Shown one piece after another: positions 46,859 to 56,670 of a stretch of DNA of 64,000 nucleotides (position 1 is its first letter; each line of letters starts with the position of its first letter). Location: contig NZ_JAPNKA010000001.1 of assembly GCF_026626635.1 (NCBI RefSeq), forward strand, positions 5,766,001 to 5,830,000. Direction: 5' to 3'. Under the pieces are notes generated by a model. The model ran no database searches. It was given only the letters and a program-made list of their open reading frames with translations, and was not told the DNA's origin. The translations under genes were made by a program, and so were the position numbers. The stretch comes from Archangium lansingense (GTDB lineage Bacteria; Myxococcota; Myxococcia; Myxococcales; Myxococcaceae).

Positions 46859-47224
46859 TCAGGCCGTCTTCACCACACCGTGCTCGACCGTGACGGGCCA
46901 GGGGGTCAGCCGCTGGCCGGAACACGGGCCTCCGACGCACACCCCATCGTCCAATCGGAAGAGCGCTCCATGCCAGGAACAGGCGATCAGCTGGCCGTCG
47001 GGCGTCAGATAGCCATCGAGCTTCTGCGCGAGCGGCAGTCCCTGATGCGGGCAGCGGTCCACGTAGCCCCGGACCTGCTCGCCCGTACGCACCAGGAAGC
47101 CGTGGAAGAAGGCCTCGTCAATCTGCAGGACGAAGTTGCGCGCTCCGGGAGCCGCGAGGGCGTCGAGCGTACAAAGCGCGACGCCAGCAGGAGTCTCGAA
47201 GACGCGCGTACGGCCCGTGCTCAT
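46859..47224 (-). CDS. Rieske [2Fe-2S] protein
   Basis: A 121-residue soluble ferredoxin. The cluster ligands are CPHQG and CSWHG, the CxH...CxxH pattern of Rieske proteins, spaced by about 20 residues. No transmembrane helix is present, unlike respiratory Rieske subunits. Its ATG overlaps the stop of the fumarylacetoacetase-like gene by 4 bases. It probably donates electrons to an oxygenase of the tyrosine pathway, or replaces another component; which one is not visible. Confidence 0.88.
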   Translation of the reverse strand: MSTGRTRVFETPAGVALCTLDALAAPGARNFVLQIDEAFFHGFLVRTGEQVRGYVDRCPHQGLPLAQKLDGYLTPDGQLIACSWHGALFRLDDGVCVGGPCSGQRLTPWPVTVEHGVVKTA

Positions 47225-48234
47225 CGACGCGGAACCGCGACGGTCTGCTCGATTGCTCCGAAGAGAGAGCGTCCCGACTCGTCCTGCATCTCGATGCGCA
47301 CGCGGTCCCCGTGGCGGAGGAACGGCGTCTTGGGCGCCCCCGCCAGGAGCGTCTCCACGGTCCGTACCTCGGCGATACAGGAGTAGCCGAGCCCGCCGTC
47401 CCGGATGGGCTTCCCGGGACCGCCATCCGCATCGCGGTTCGACACGGTGCCCGAGCCGATGATGGAGCCCGCGCAGAGGTCACGCGTCTTCGCGGCGTGT
47501 GCCACCAGGGTGCCGAAGTCGAACGTCATGTCGACGCTCGCGTCCGCACGCCCGAAGGGCTCTCCGTTCAGCGACACGCGCAGCGCCCCGTGCAACTTGC
47601 CCTCGCGCCACGCGCTGCCGAGCGCATCAGGCGTGATGGCCACGGGCGAGAACGAGGAGGCCGGCTTGGATTGGAAGAACCCGAAGCCCTTGGCCAGCTC
47701 CGCCGGGATGAGGTTCCGCAGCGATACGTCGTTGACCAGCATGACGAGCCGGATCGCCTCGAGCGCTTCCTCACGGGTCGCGCCCTGCCGCACGTCTCCG
47801 GTGATGACCGCGACCTCGCCCTCGAGGTCACAGCCCCAGCTCTCGTCCGCGAGCGGGATGGGCTCACGCGGGCCGAGGAAGCCATCCGAGCCGCCCTGGT
47901 ACATGAGCGGGTCGGTCCAGAAGCTCTCGGGCATCTCCGCCTTGCGCGCCTTGCGCACGAGCGCAACGTGGTTCACGTACGCCGAGCCATCCGCCCACTG
48001 GTAGGCGCGGGGCAGCGGCGAGGCACACTCTGCCTCGGAGAACGCTTTCTTCGGCGCGCCGCCACGATTCAGGGCCGCGGCGAGGGCTCGAAGCGGTCCT
48101 TCGCAGCGCTCCCACTCGTCGAGCGCACGTTGCAGCGTCGGTGCGATGGCCGTGGCATCGGCGCACCAGGCCAGGTCGTCCGAGACGACGACCAGGCGGC
48201 CGTCACGTCCTGATTTCAGTGAGGCGAGCTTCAC
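47221..48234 (-). CDS. Fumarylacetoacetate hydrolase family protein
   Basis: A 337-residue protein that should cleave fumarylacetoacetate to fumarate and acetoacetate, the last step of tyrosine breakdown. Family features: GCDLEGEVAVITGD with the metal glutamates, VMLVNDVSLRNLIP, FFQSKPASSFSP, and SGTVSNRD. It is overlapped by hmgA upstream and by the Rieske gene downstream (4 bases each), which supports the pathway call. A maleylacetoacetate isomerase gene is not found nearby. Confidence 0.92.
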   Translation of the reverse strand: MKLASLKSGRDGRLVVVSDDLAWCADATAIAPTLQRALDEWERCEGPLRALAAALNRGGAPKKAFSEAECASPLPRAYQWADGSAYVNHVALVRKARKAEMPESFWTDPLMYQGGSDGFLGPREPIPLADESWGCDLEGEVAVITGDVRQGATREEALEAIRLVMLVNDVSLRNLIPAELAKGFGFFQSKPASSFSPVAITPDALGSAWREGKLHGALRVSLNGEPFGRADASVDMTFDFGTLVAHAAKTRDLCAGSIIGSGTVSNRDADGGPGKPIRDGGLGYSCIAEVRTVETLLAGAPKTPFLRHGDRVRIEMQDESGRSLFGAIEQTVAVPRR

Positions 48235-49544
48235 CGCTTCGTCTCCGAGCCCGTTCCGGGCAGGCGAGCCTTCGGAAAGTTGGACCAGCAGGCGTCGTAG
48301 TCGCGCTGCAAGGCGGGCGTCTCCATCGCGAAGCGCGTCGGAGCGATCACCCAGCGGGTCTCGAACATGAACGCGAGCGTGTCGGCGATCTTGTGCGGCG
48401 CGAGGTTCACGGCCACCGCGCGCTCGTAGGTCTCACGGTCGGGGCCGTGGCCGCTCATGCAGTTGTGCAGGGACGCGCCGCCCGGCGTGAAGCCCTCGGC
48501 CTTCGCGTCGTATGCACCGTGCACGAGCCCCATGAACTCGCTCATGATGTTGCGGTGGAACCACGGCGGGCGGAAGGTGTTCTCGGCGACCATCCACCGT
48601 GGCGGGAAGATGACGAAGTCGCAGTTGGCGACCCCGGGGCTGTCGCTCGGCGAGGTGATCACCGTGAAGATCGACGGATCCGGGTGATCGAAGCTCACCG
48701 TGCCGATCGTGTTGAAGCGCGACAGGTCGTACTTGTACGGCACCAGGTTACCGTGCCAGGCCACCACGTCGAGCGGCGAGTGGTCGAGCTCAGCGGCCCA
48801 GAGGCGGCCCTGGAACTTCTGCACGACGCGCGTCGGGCGATCCACGTCCTCGTAGGCGGCGACCGGGGTAAGGAAGTCGCGCGGGTTCGCGAGCCCGTTC
48901 GCGCCGATGGGCCCCAGATCGGGGATCCGGAACAGCGCGCCGTAGTTCTCACAGATGTACCCGGATGCCGCCCCGTCGGGCAGCTCGGCGCGGAAGCGCA
49001 CGCCGCGCGGCACGACACCGATCTCGCCCGGGGAGAGCCCCAGCACGCCCATCTCCGTGACGAGCCGCAGCCGCCCCGCCTGCGGGACGATCAGCAGCTC
49101 ACCGTCAGCGTTATAGAAGACGGTGTCGGTCATCGACCGGTTGGCGACGTACTGGTGAATCCCCACGCCCATGCCTTGCGAGGGCGAGCCATTCCCACCG
49201 AACGTGACCAGACCCTCGATGAAGTCGGTTGGCTGGGTCGGGCGAGGGAGCGGATTCCAGCGCAGGCGGTTGGGCGTGGTGGGTGTCTCGGTGAAGGGTC
49301 CGCTCCGCAGCTGGCCCTCCGGCAGCGGACGGAACGACCCATGGCTCGAGCTGGGGCGGAGCCGGTAGAGCCAGCTCCGGCGGTTCTCGCGCCGTGGCGC
49401 GGTGAACGCCGTACCCGAGAGCTGCTCAGCATAAAGTCCGTAAGGAACGCGCTGGGGAGAGTTCTGACCCTCCGGAAGCGCTCCCGCAACGGCCTCGGTC
49501 GCGAACTCGTTACCGAAGCCCGACATGTATCCGTCGATCGCCAT
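48231..49544 (-). CDS. hmgA: Homogentisate 1,2-dioxygenase
   Basis: A 437-residue non-haem iron dioxygenase that opens the ring of homogentisate. Diagnostic stretches are YMSGFGNEFATEA, LPEGQNSPQRVPYGLYAEQL, VAWHGNLVPYKYDLSRFNTI, FPPRWMVAENTFRPPWFHRN and NCMSGHGPDRETYERA. The length is standard. It starts at ATG 49544, 32 bases after the hppD stop, and overlaps the fumarylacetoacetase-like gene. Product: maleylacetoacetate. Confidence 0.97.
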   Translation of the reverse strand: MAIDGYMSGFGNEFATEAVAGALPEGQNSPQRVPYGLYAEQLSGTAFTAPRRENRRSWLYRLRPSSSHGSFRPLPEGQLRSGPFTETPTTPNRLRWNPLPRPTQPTDFIEGLVTFGGNGSPSQGMGVGIHQYVANRSMTDTVFYNADGELLIVPQAGRLRLVTEMGVLGLSPGEIGVVPRGVRFRAELPDGAASGYICENYGALFRIPDLGPIGANGLANPRDFLTPVAAYEDVDRPTRVVQKFQGRLWAAELDHSPLDVVAWHGNLVPYKYDLSRFNTIGTVSFDHPDPSIFTVITSPSDSPGVANCDFVIFPPRWMVAENTFRPPWFHRNIMSEFMGLVHGAYDAKAEGFTPGGASLHNCMSGHGPDRETYERAVAVNLAPHKIADTLAFMFETRWVIAPTRFAMETPALQRDYDACWSNFPKARLPGTGSETKR

Positions 49545-49576
49545 ATTCCCTCCCCGCGGTTCCCTCTACCAGATGC

Positions 49577-50650
49577 CTACGTCCTGGTCGCCACCTTGAT
49601 GACGCCGCGGCGGATCTGATCGAGCTCGATGGACTCGAACAGCGCCTGGAAGTTTCCGTTGCCGAACCCTTCGTTGCCCTTGCGCTGGATGATCTCGAAG
49701 AAGATGGGGCCGAAGAGGTTCTCGGTGAAGATCTGCAGCAGGAAGCCCTCGGCCTTGCTGCCGTCGATCAGGATGCGGTTGTGCTTCATCCGCGCCAGGT
49801 CCTCCCCGTGGCCCGGCACCCGCTTGTCCACCAGCTCGTAGTACGTCTCGATGGTGTCCTGGAAGATGACGCCGCGCTCGCGCAGCTTCTCCACCGTCGT
49901 GTAGACGTCGTGGGTGGACAGCGCGAGGTGCTGGATGCCCTCGCCGTTGTACTCGCGGATGAACTCCTCGATCTGCGACTTCTCGTCCTGGCTCTCGTTG
50001 AGCGGGATGCGGATGGCGCGGTCCGGGGCGATCATCGCCTGCGAGAACAGGCCGGTCGCCTGGCCCTTGATGTCGAAGTACTTCTGCTCGGTGAAGCCGA
50101 ACACGCGGTTGTAGAAGCTCGACCAGGTGCGCATCTCGCCGCGGCGGACGTTGTGCGTGAGGTGGTCGAGGATGTCGAGGCCAACGCTGTTCTTCGCCTC
50201 GGCCTCCTTCGCACCGGGAATCTGGCGCCAGCCGTCATAGAGCGAGCCCTTCTCCCCGTAGCGGTCCACGAGATAGAGCAGGCTGCCACCGATGCCCTGG
50301 AGGACATAGCTGCCAGCGCCCAGGGTGCCCGACATCGGGTCCGCCGGACGCGCGCCACGCTCGATCGCCAGCTCGTAGGCCTTCTTCGCGTCCGCCACCC
50401 GGAACGCCATGCCGTTGGCCGAGGGGCCATGCAGCTTCCGGAACTCGGCCGCCTGGCTGGCTGGCTCACGGTTCACCAGGAGATTGATGCCCCCCTGCTT
50501 GTAGCGGATGACGTCCTTCGTCGGGTGCGTCGCGTAGGCCGTGAAGCCCAGCCGCTCGATCAAGTCGATCATCTTGCTGGGATCCGGCGAGGTGAACTCG
50601 ACGAACTCGAAACCATTCAACCCGAGGATGTTCTCCGCCGCGCTGCTCAT
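49577..50650 (-). CDS. hppD: 4-Hydroxyphenylpyruvate dioxygenase
   Basis: A 357-residue iron dioxygenase converting 4-hydroxyphenylpyruvate to homogentisate. Iron ligands are His in LDHLTHNV, His in GIQHLALST and Glu in FFEIIQRKG. NENSRL-type C-terminal residues appear as GFGNGNFQALFESIE. The start is ATG 50650 with GGAGG nine bases upstream. It heads the operon hppD-hmgA-fah-Rieske. A tandem 15-bp direct repeat sits in the promoter and a MarR gene lies upstream. Confidence 0.96.
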   Translation of the reverse strand: MSSAAENILGLNGFEFVEFTSPDPSKMIDLIERLGFTAYATHPTKDVIRYKQGGINLLVNREPASQAAEFRKLHGPSANGMAFRVADAKKAYELAIERGARPADPMSGTLGAGSYVLQGIGGSLLYLVDRYGEKGSLYDGWRQIPGAKEAEAKNSVGLDILDHLTHNVRRGEMRTWSSFYNRVFGFTEQKYFDIKGQATGLFSQAMIAPDRAIRIPLNESQDEKSQIEEFIREYNGEGIQHLALSTHDVYTTVEKLRERGVIFQDTIETYYELVDKRVPGHGEDLARMKHNRILIDGSKAEGFLLQIFTENLFGPIFFEIIQRKGNEGFGNGNFQALFESIELDQIRRGVIKVATRT

Positions 50651-50680
50651 CACCCATGACCTCCGTTGAGCCCACCAGAT

Positions 50681-50710
50681 AGTAACATCTGAAACAGTAA
50701 CATCTGAAAC
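50681..50710. promoter_or_regulatory. Tandem 15-bp direct repeat in the hppD promoter
   Basis: AGTAACATCTGAAAC is repeated perfectly, head to tail, at 50681-50695 and 50696-50710, about 30 bases before the hppD ATG. It is a probable binding site for the MarR-type regulator encoded next to it. Confidence 0.65.
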
Positions 50711-50801
50711 TAAATATGCAAGCCAGCGTGCAGGCGCTTGTTGAGCTGCGAATGACCTGGACGCACTGCGAATACCCTGGATGCGCTGCGTCAGTGTCGC
50801 G

Positions 50802-51257
50802 TCAGCGACGGGTGAGGACGCGCTCGGCGGCCGTCTCCAGGCGGCGGAGCACGTCCTTGAGCTCGGTGATCTCCCGCTCGCTGAGGCCCTTGAGAACCTC
50901 TGCCTCCAGCTCGAGGGCGGCAGGGACGACGCGGGCGTAGAGTTTCTGCCCCTCGGCCGTGAGCGAGAGGCGGAGGGAGCGGCCATCATCGGCGTTCGTC
51001 ACGCGGCGCAGGAACTTGCGCCGCTCGAGCACCTGGGCGGCTCGGCTCACCGTCACTTTGTCCATTTTCGTGCGGCCGACGATCTCTTGTTGAGTGAGCT
51101 CGCCGTTCTGCGCCAGCACGGTGACGACACGCCACTCGTGCATCTTGAGGCCAAAGTGCTCCTCATAGGCCCGTGCGATGACCTGGCTCACCGCGTTGGA
51201 GGCGAGGGAGAGCCTGTACGGCAGGAACTCGTCGAGCTTGAGATGGGAGCGTGCCAC
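50802..51257 (-). CDS. MarR family regulator
   Basis: A 151-residue winged-helix regulator. Core: HEWRVVTVLAQNGELTQQEI, VGRTKMDKVTVSRAAQVLER, the wing RVTNADDGRSLRLSLTAEG, and a dimer helix at the end. It is upstream of and in the same orientation as hppD, 151 bases away, and likely senses a tyrosine-pathway intermediate and controls the operon through the tandem repeat. The direct evidence is position only. Confidence 0.88.
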   Translation of the reverse strand: MARSHLKLDEFLPYRLSLASNAVSQVIARAYEEHFGLKMHEWRVVTVLAQNGELTQQEIVGRTKMDKVTVSRAAQVLERRKFLRRVTNADDGRSLRLSLTAEGQKLYARVVPAALELEAEVLKGLSEREITELKDVLRRLETAAERVLTRR

Positions 51258-51368
51258 AGTCGCACGGTATTACACCCCGAACCCTCACTTCACGCGTGCA
51301 AAAGCTGCGCGCCAGTCTGCCAATCCGCAGGACTTGCGCGCCCCACGGTCCGCTCCTGAGGGTCGTCC

Positions 51369-51385
51369 CTGGCGTGCTTCTTGCC
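51369..51385 (+). promoter_or_regulatory. Predicted sigma-54 promoter of the globin-kinase operon
   Basis: CTGGCGTGCTTCTTGCC has GG and GC exactly 10 bases apart, TGGC at -24 and TTGC at -12. Predicted start about 51396, with a leader of about 136 bases before the ATG at 51532. Confidence 0.6.
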
Positions 51386-51531
51386 TCGTAAGTGCCCGAG
51401 AGCTGGGGCAATCAGGGCGGTTGCCCGGTGGAAAAGCAAGCCCGAGCCCAGCCAGGTTGATTTCTATGGAGGAGACGGTTGCATCCACCGGTGTTTCCGG
51501 CTTTCGGGCGCGGTAGAACCTTCACCTACGA

Positions 51532-52686
51532 ATGGCCGAGACCTTGTTCGAGGAGTTGAAACGTTACGTAGGCTTCGGGGCAGAGGACGAGCAGTCGCTC
51601 CGTTCCCTGCATGAGGTGGCCCGGGAGGAGTTCCCGGCCATCGCAGAGGTCTTCTACGACCGCATTCTGGAGCACGAAGGAGCGCGCAGCGCCCTGGCGG
51701 GTGAGAGCCAGGTGGGTCACCTCAAGGTGACACTGCGGGCCTGGATGGAGCAGTTGCTGCGCGGGCCCTGGGACGAGGACTACTACCTCCTGCGCTGCCG
51801 CATCGGCCGCATGCACGTGCGCATCGCGTTACCCCAGCACTACATGTTCGGCGCGATGAACGTCCTGCGGCAGGAGTTCAACCGCCTCATCGACGAGCGC
51901 TACAACTGCCAGATGGAGCAGCTGCGCGCCGCGCGGGTGGCGCTCGGGAAGATCCTCGATCTCGAGCTGGCCATCATGCTGCACACCTACCGGGAGGATC
52001 TGCTCGCCCAGCAGGCGCGCAATGAGCGGCTGGCCACCTTCGGCCAGCTCGTCGGCTCCATCGGGCACGAGCTGCGCAATCCCCTGGGGGTCATCGAGAC
52101 GTCGCTCTTCATCCTCAAGGGCCGGCCGATGGCCAGCGACGAGCGGGCCACCAAGCACCTGGGCCGCATTGGCGAGCAGGTGGCGCTGGCCAACCGGATC
52201 GTCACGGATCTGCTGGACATGATTCGCGACCGGCCGCTCAAGCACGAGCCCCTGCGGCTGGACGAGGTGTGGAAGGACGCGCTCACCTCGGTGCATACGC
52301 CTGCGGGCGTGTCCATCCGCGCCGAGGGGCTGGAGGCGCTTCCCACGCTCCAGGGAGACCCCGGGCAGATGCGCCAGGTCTTCGTGAATCTGCTGGAGAA
52401 CGCCGTGCAGGCCGTCGGAGAGACGGGCACAGTGATGCTGACTGCCTCGACGGGCCCGGATGCAGTGGAGCTGGTCCTGGAGGACTCGGGTCCGGGCGTC
52501 AGTGACACCATCCGGCGGCGGATCTTCGAGCCGTTGATGACCACCAAAGCGCGGGGCATCGGCCTGGGCCTGCCGCTCGTGAAGCGCATTCTGGAGCGCC
52601 ACGGTGGCTCTATCTCCTACGCTCCACGTGAGGGCCGGGGCGCGCGTTTCGTCCTCAGGCTTCCTTCCCACCCTTCCTCCAGGTAG
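51532..52686 (+). CDS. Globin-coupled sensor histidine kinase
   Basis: A 384-residue soluble kinase. Residues 1-155 form a protoglobin (globin-coupled sensor) domain with RIGRMHVRIALPQHYMFGAM; His95 is the likely proximal haem ligand. A short linker leads to the HisKA motif SIGHELRNPLG (phosphoacceptor His179), followed by VNLLENAVQAVG (N box), DSGPGVSD (G1), RIFEPLMTTK (F) and GIGLGLPLVKRI (G2). It probably senses oxygen, NO or CO. It is 8 bases before a double-receiver gene, which is the likely phosphoacceptor. The start is the ATG at 51532. Confidence 0.92.
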   Translation: MAETLFEELKRYVGFGAEDEQSLRSLHEVAREEFPAIAEVFYDRILEHEGARSALAGESQVGHLKVTLRAWMEQLLRGPWDEDYYLLRCRIGRMHVRIALPQHYMFGAMNVLRQEFNRLIDERYNCQMEQLRAARVALGKILDLELAIMLHTYREDLLAQQARNERLATFGQLVGSIGHELRNPLGVIETSLFILKGRPMASDERATKHLGRIGEQVALANRIVTDLLDMIRDRPLKHEPLRLDEVWKDALTSVHTPAGVSIRAEGLEALPTLQGDPGQMRQVFVNLLENAVQAVGETGTVMLTASTGPDAVELVLEDSGPGVSDTIRRRIFEPLMTTKARGIGLGLPLVKRILERHGGSISYAPREGRGARFVLRLPSHPSSR

Positions 52687-52694
52687 GCGACGGA

Positions 52695-53417
52695 ATGAGG
52701 AAATACCTGCTGCTGGATGACAACGAGGCCTTCGCGGAGAACCTCGCGGAAATCCTCCGGGACGGGGGAGACGAGGCCACCGTGGTGACGGAGGGCGCCC
52801 ATGCCTTGGAGCTGGCGCGCGCTCAGCTCTTCGATGTGCTCCTCACCGACATGAAGATGCCCGGCATGAGCGGGGCCTCGGCGGTGCATCGGATCCGCCA
52901 GGTGGATCCTGGGCTCGCCGCCGTGGTCATCACCGCCTATCCCGGCGAGGACGACCTGGAGACGGCCCGGCGAGAGGGGCTGCTCGCGGTGTTGCCCAAG
53001 CCCGTGCCCATCCCCGCACTCGTGTCGCTGCTGTCCGAGGCCCGCCGGGACGGATTGGTGGCGCTCGTCGAGGATGATCTGGCCCTCAGTGACAACCTCA
53101 CCGAGGTGCTACGCGCGCGGGGTTTCTCGTGCATCACCGCGAGCTCGGTGTTGGATGCCGACCAGCTCGCCGCGGTGCGTCCCTTCGCGGCGCTGGTGGA
53201 TCTGCGGCTGCCGGGGGGCCCGGATGGGGAGGCGCTGCGCCGGCTGCGGGCTCGCTTCCCAGAGCTGCCAGTGTTCGTGATGACGGCCTACCCGGAGGTC
53301 CTCCTGCCCGAGGCCATGCCGGAGCATGCGGGCGTCTTCTCGAAACCTTTCGATCCGGCCGCGTTGCTGAATGAGCTGGAGCGCGCCCACGCTTCGCGCG
53401 CGCGGAGGACGTCATGA
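52695..53417 (+). CDS. Double-receiver response regulator without output domain
   Basis: A 240-residue protein made of two receiver domains. The first has LLLDDN, the phosphoacceptor Asp52 (LLTDMKMPGMSG) and LPKPVPIP; the second, from about residue 121, has VEDD, Asp169 (ALVDLRLPGG), MTAYPE and SKPFDP. No DNA-binding or enzymatic output is present, so it acts as a phosphate relay or sink. The next gene overlaps by 4 bases and begins with another receiver. Confidence 0.92.
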   Translation: MRKYLLLDDNEAFAENLAEILRDGGDEATVVTEGAHALELARAQLFDVLLTDMKMPGMSGASAVHRIRQVDPGLAAVVITAYPGEDDLETARREGLLAVLPKPVPIPALVSLLSEARRDGLVALVEDDLALSDNLTEVLRARGFSCITASSVLDADQLAAVRPFAALVDLRLPGGPDGEALRRLRARFPELPVFVMTAYPEVLLPEAMPEHAGVFSKPFDPAALLNELERAHASRARRTS

Positions 53418-54514
53418 GCCTCTCCAACCGTCCCCGCGTGCTCGTCGTCGACGACAACGCGGCCTTCCTCGACAACCTCCAGGAGCTGCTCGGTGATGCG
53501 GGCTACCAGGTGTACGGGGCCAGCAGCTGCCGCGAGGCTCGCGAGCGGGCTCGGGAAGGCTTTGACGTGGCCCTGGTGGACCTGAGGCTGCCGGACGGGG
53601 AGGGGACGGCGCTCGCCCGGGAGCTGAAGGAGAAGGTGCCCGAGTCCGAAGTCGTGCTCCTCACCGGTTTCGCCACGTTGGAGACGGCCGTGTCGGCGGT
53701 GCGCGCGGGGGCCTGTGCCTACCTGATGAAGCCCTGCGCGCCCAATGAGCTGCTCCTCACGTTGGAGCAGGCCATGCGCCAGGTTCGCCTGCAGGAGGAG
53801 AAGCGAGAGCTGGCGCGCCGGGCCCAGGTGACGGAGAAGCTCGCCGCCGTGGGCACCATGACGGCGGGGCTCTCGCATGAGATTCGCAATCCGCTCAACG
53901 CGGCGGCCCTGCAGCTGTCGGTGCTGGAGCGGCGGATCCGCCGGCTCGCCGAGGAGCAGCAGCCCCACCTGCTGGATCCATTGCTGCTGGTGCGCGATGA
54001 GATCCGCCGGTTGGATCACATCCTCGAGGACTTCCTCCAGTTCGCACGGCCGCGCGAGTTCCGCCCGGAGTCGGTGGAGGTGAAGCTGCTGCTGCGGCGC
54101 GTGGTGGATCTGCTGGGCGGCCAGGCAGAGTCGCGCCGGGTGCGGCTGATGCTGGAGGGCGACGGGGGCGAGTCGATGCCACCCGTCATGGGAGAAGAGG
54201 AGCGGTTGCGTCAGGTGCTCATCAACCTGGCCATCAACGCGCTGGAGGCCACGCCGGCCGAAGGGCTCGTCCGCGTCGCCGCGAGCCGCGAGGGAGACAT
54301 GGCGTTGATCATCGTGGACGACTCGGGCTCGGGCGTCCCGATGGAGATCCGCGACCGGCTCTTCGAGCCCTTCTTCACCACCAAGGCCCAGGGGTCCGGC
54401 CTGGGCCTGTCCATCGTCCACGCCATCGTGACGCAGCACGGTGGCTCGCTGGAGGTTGGCAGCTCGCCCGAGGGCGGCGCGCGCTTCTTCCTGCGCCTGC
54501 CGCTGGCTCGCTGA
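53414..54514 (+). CDS. Receiver-histidine kinase hybrid
   Basis: A 366-residue soluble hybrid kinase with the receiver at the N-terminus: VVDDN, Asp56 (ALVDLRLPDGEG), LMKPCAP. The kinase core follows a coiled-coil linker: GLSHEIRNPLNA (His155), LINLAINALEAT, DSGSGVPM, LFEPFFTTKAQGSGLGLSIV. No sensor domain is present, so its input is probably phosphate from the globin-kinase through the double receiver. It converges with the NtrC-type gene, 3 bases apart, which is a likely output. Confidence 0.92.
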   Translation: MSLSNRPRVLVVDDNAAFLDNLQELLGDAGYQVYGASSCREARERAREGFDVALVDLRLPDGEGTALARELKEKVPESEVVLLTGFATLETAVSAVRAGACAYLMKPCAPNELLLTLEQAMRQVRLQEEKRELARRAQVTEKLAAVGTMTAGLSHEIRNPLNAAALQLSVLERRIRRLAEEQQPHLLDPLLLVRDEIRRLDHILEDFLQFARPREFRPESVEVKLLLRRVVDLLGGQAESRRVRLMLEGDGGESMPPVMGEEERLRQVLINLAINALEATPAEGLVRVAASREGDMALIIVDDSGSGVPMEIRDRLFEPFFTTKAQGSGLGLSIVHAIVTQHGGSLEVGSSPEGGARFFLRLPLAR

Positions 54515-54517
54515 GCG

Positions 54518-55939
<1,422 letters not shown>

Positions 55940-56023
55940 GGTGTGGACCGTAACAAGCAAGCGCCCCCCGAGGGGCGGATTCCTGAACGGTGAGCAACCA
56001 TGCCCCGCACGCCTCGTCAAGGT

Positions 56024-56545
56024 TCATAACAGGCCTGCTCGCCCCCCTTCCCGCCACCTCCAGGTCTGCGGATGACGGCAATCCTCCTCGAGCGCCGCCG
56101 TGTGTTGCTCATCCCAGGTGTCGATGATGGGCTCGATGCGGGGGGTGAGCCTCAGCATGGAGCTGGGAAAGCAGCGCTCTGGGAGCGCCTCGAAGATGTG
56201 CCGCGCGGCTGCCGCATCCTGTTCATTTCGGACAGCCACATGGGGGCGGACGATCAGATCCGTGTAGTGGGGAAGCCCATCCGGACCATCCACCCGTCGG
56301 GCCACGGCAGAGCTTTGGTAGAAAAGTACCTCCACACCCAGGGCACGCGCTTGCTCCAGGAAGGCCAACAGGGTTCGCCCTTCCACGGCGCCAACCAGCA
56401 GCGTCTCGGGGTTCCATTGCCCCTCCAGGCCGGTGAGCTGCTCTCCCAGCGGAATGGCTGAGGCCCGATCTCCGGAGAGCAGCGCGCCACAGCCGCTCTG
56501 CCATTGGAGCCGTGTCTCGAACTCGCTGATGGCAACGTAGGTCAC
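56024..56545 (-). CDS. OsmC-like protein
   Basis: A 173-residue protein with the OsmC/Ohr fold pattern: GLEGQWNPETLLVGAVEGRT, AFLEQARALGVEV, and RHIFEALPERCFPSSMLRL. The first peroxidatic Cys of the family is replaced (VEGRT), while the second is kept (ERCFPSSM), so peroxidase activity may be lost. The ribosome site is GGAGGTGAG. It is the last of three stress genes on this strand. A weak sigma-54-like element lies upstream (56582-56599). Confidence 0.82.
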   Translation of the reverse strand: MTYVAISEFETRLQWQSGCGALLSGDRASAIPLGEQLTGLEGQWNPETLLVGAVEGRTLLAFLEQARALGVEVLFYQSSAVARRVDGPDGLPHYTDLIVRPHVAVRNEQDAAAARHIFEALPERCFPSSMLRLTPRIEPIIDTWDEQHTAALEEDCRHPQTWRWREGGRAGLL

Positions 56546-56581
56546 ATCTCACCTCCGAGTGTCGTTCCCTCGGAATGAGAC

Positions 56582-56599
56582 TTTCAAGGTGCGTGCCGG
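56582..56599 (-). promoter_or_regulatory. Weak sigma-54-like element upstream of osmC-like gene
   Basis: On the minus strand CCGGCACGCACCTTGAAA has an excellent -24 box (GGCACG) and correct spacing, but the -12 dinucleotide is GA instead of GC. It lies about 37 bases before the ATG at 56545. May be decayed or fortuitous. Confidence 0.35.
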
Positions 56600-56670
56600 A
56601 GGAACCCGGGCCCGGCGGGGAACGCTCTTTCCCGAGCGTCGGGGCGGGAGCCCGGGCGCCCGCCTGCTCA

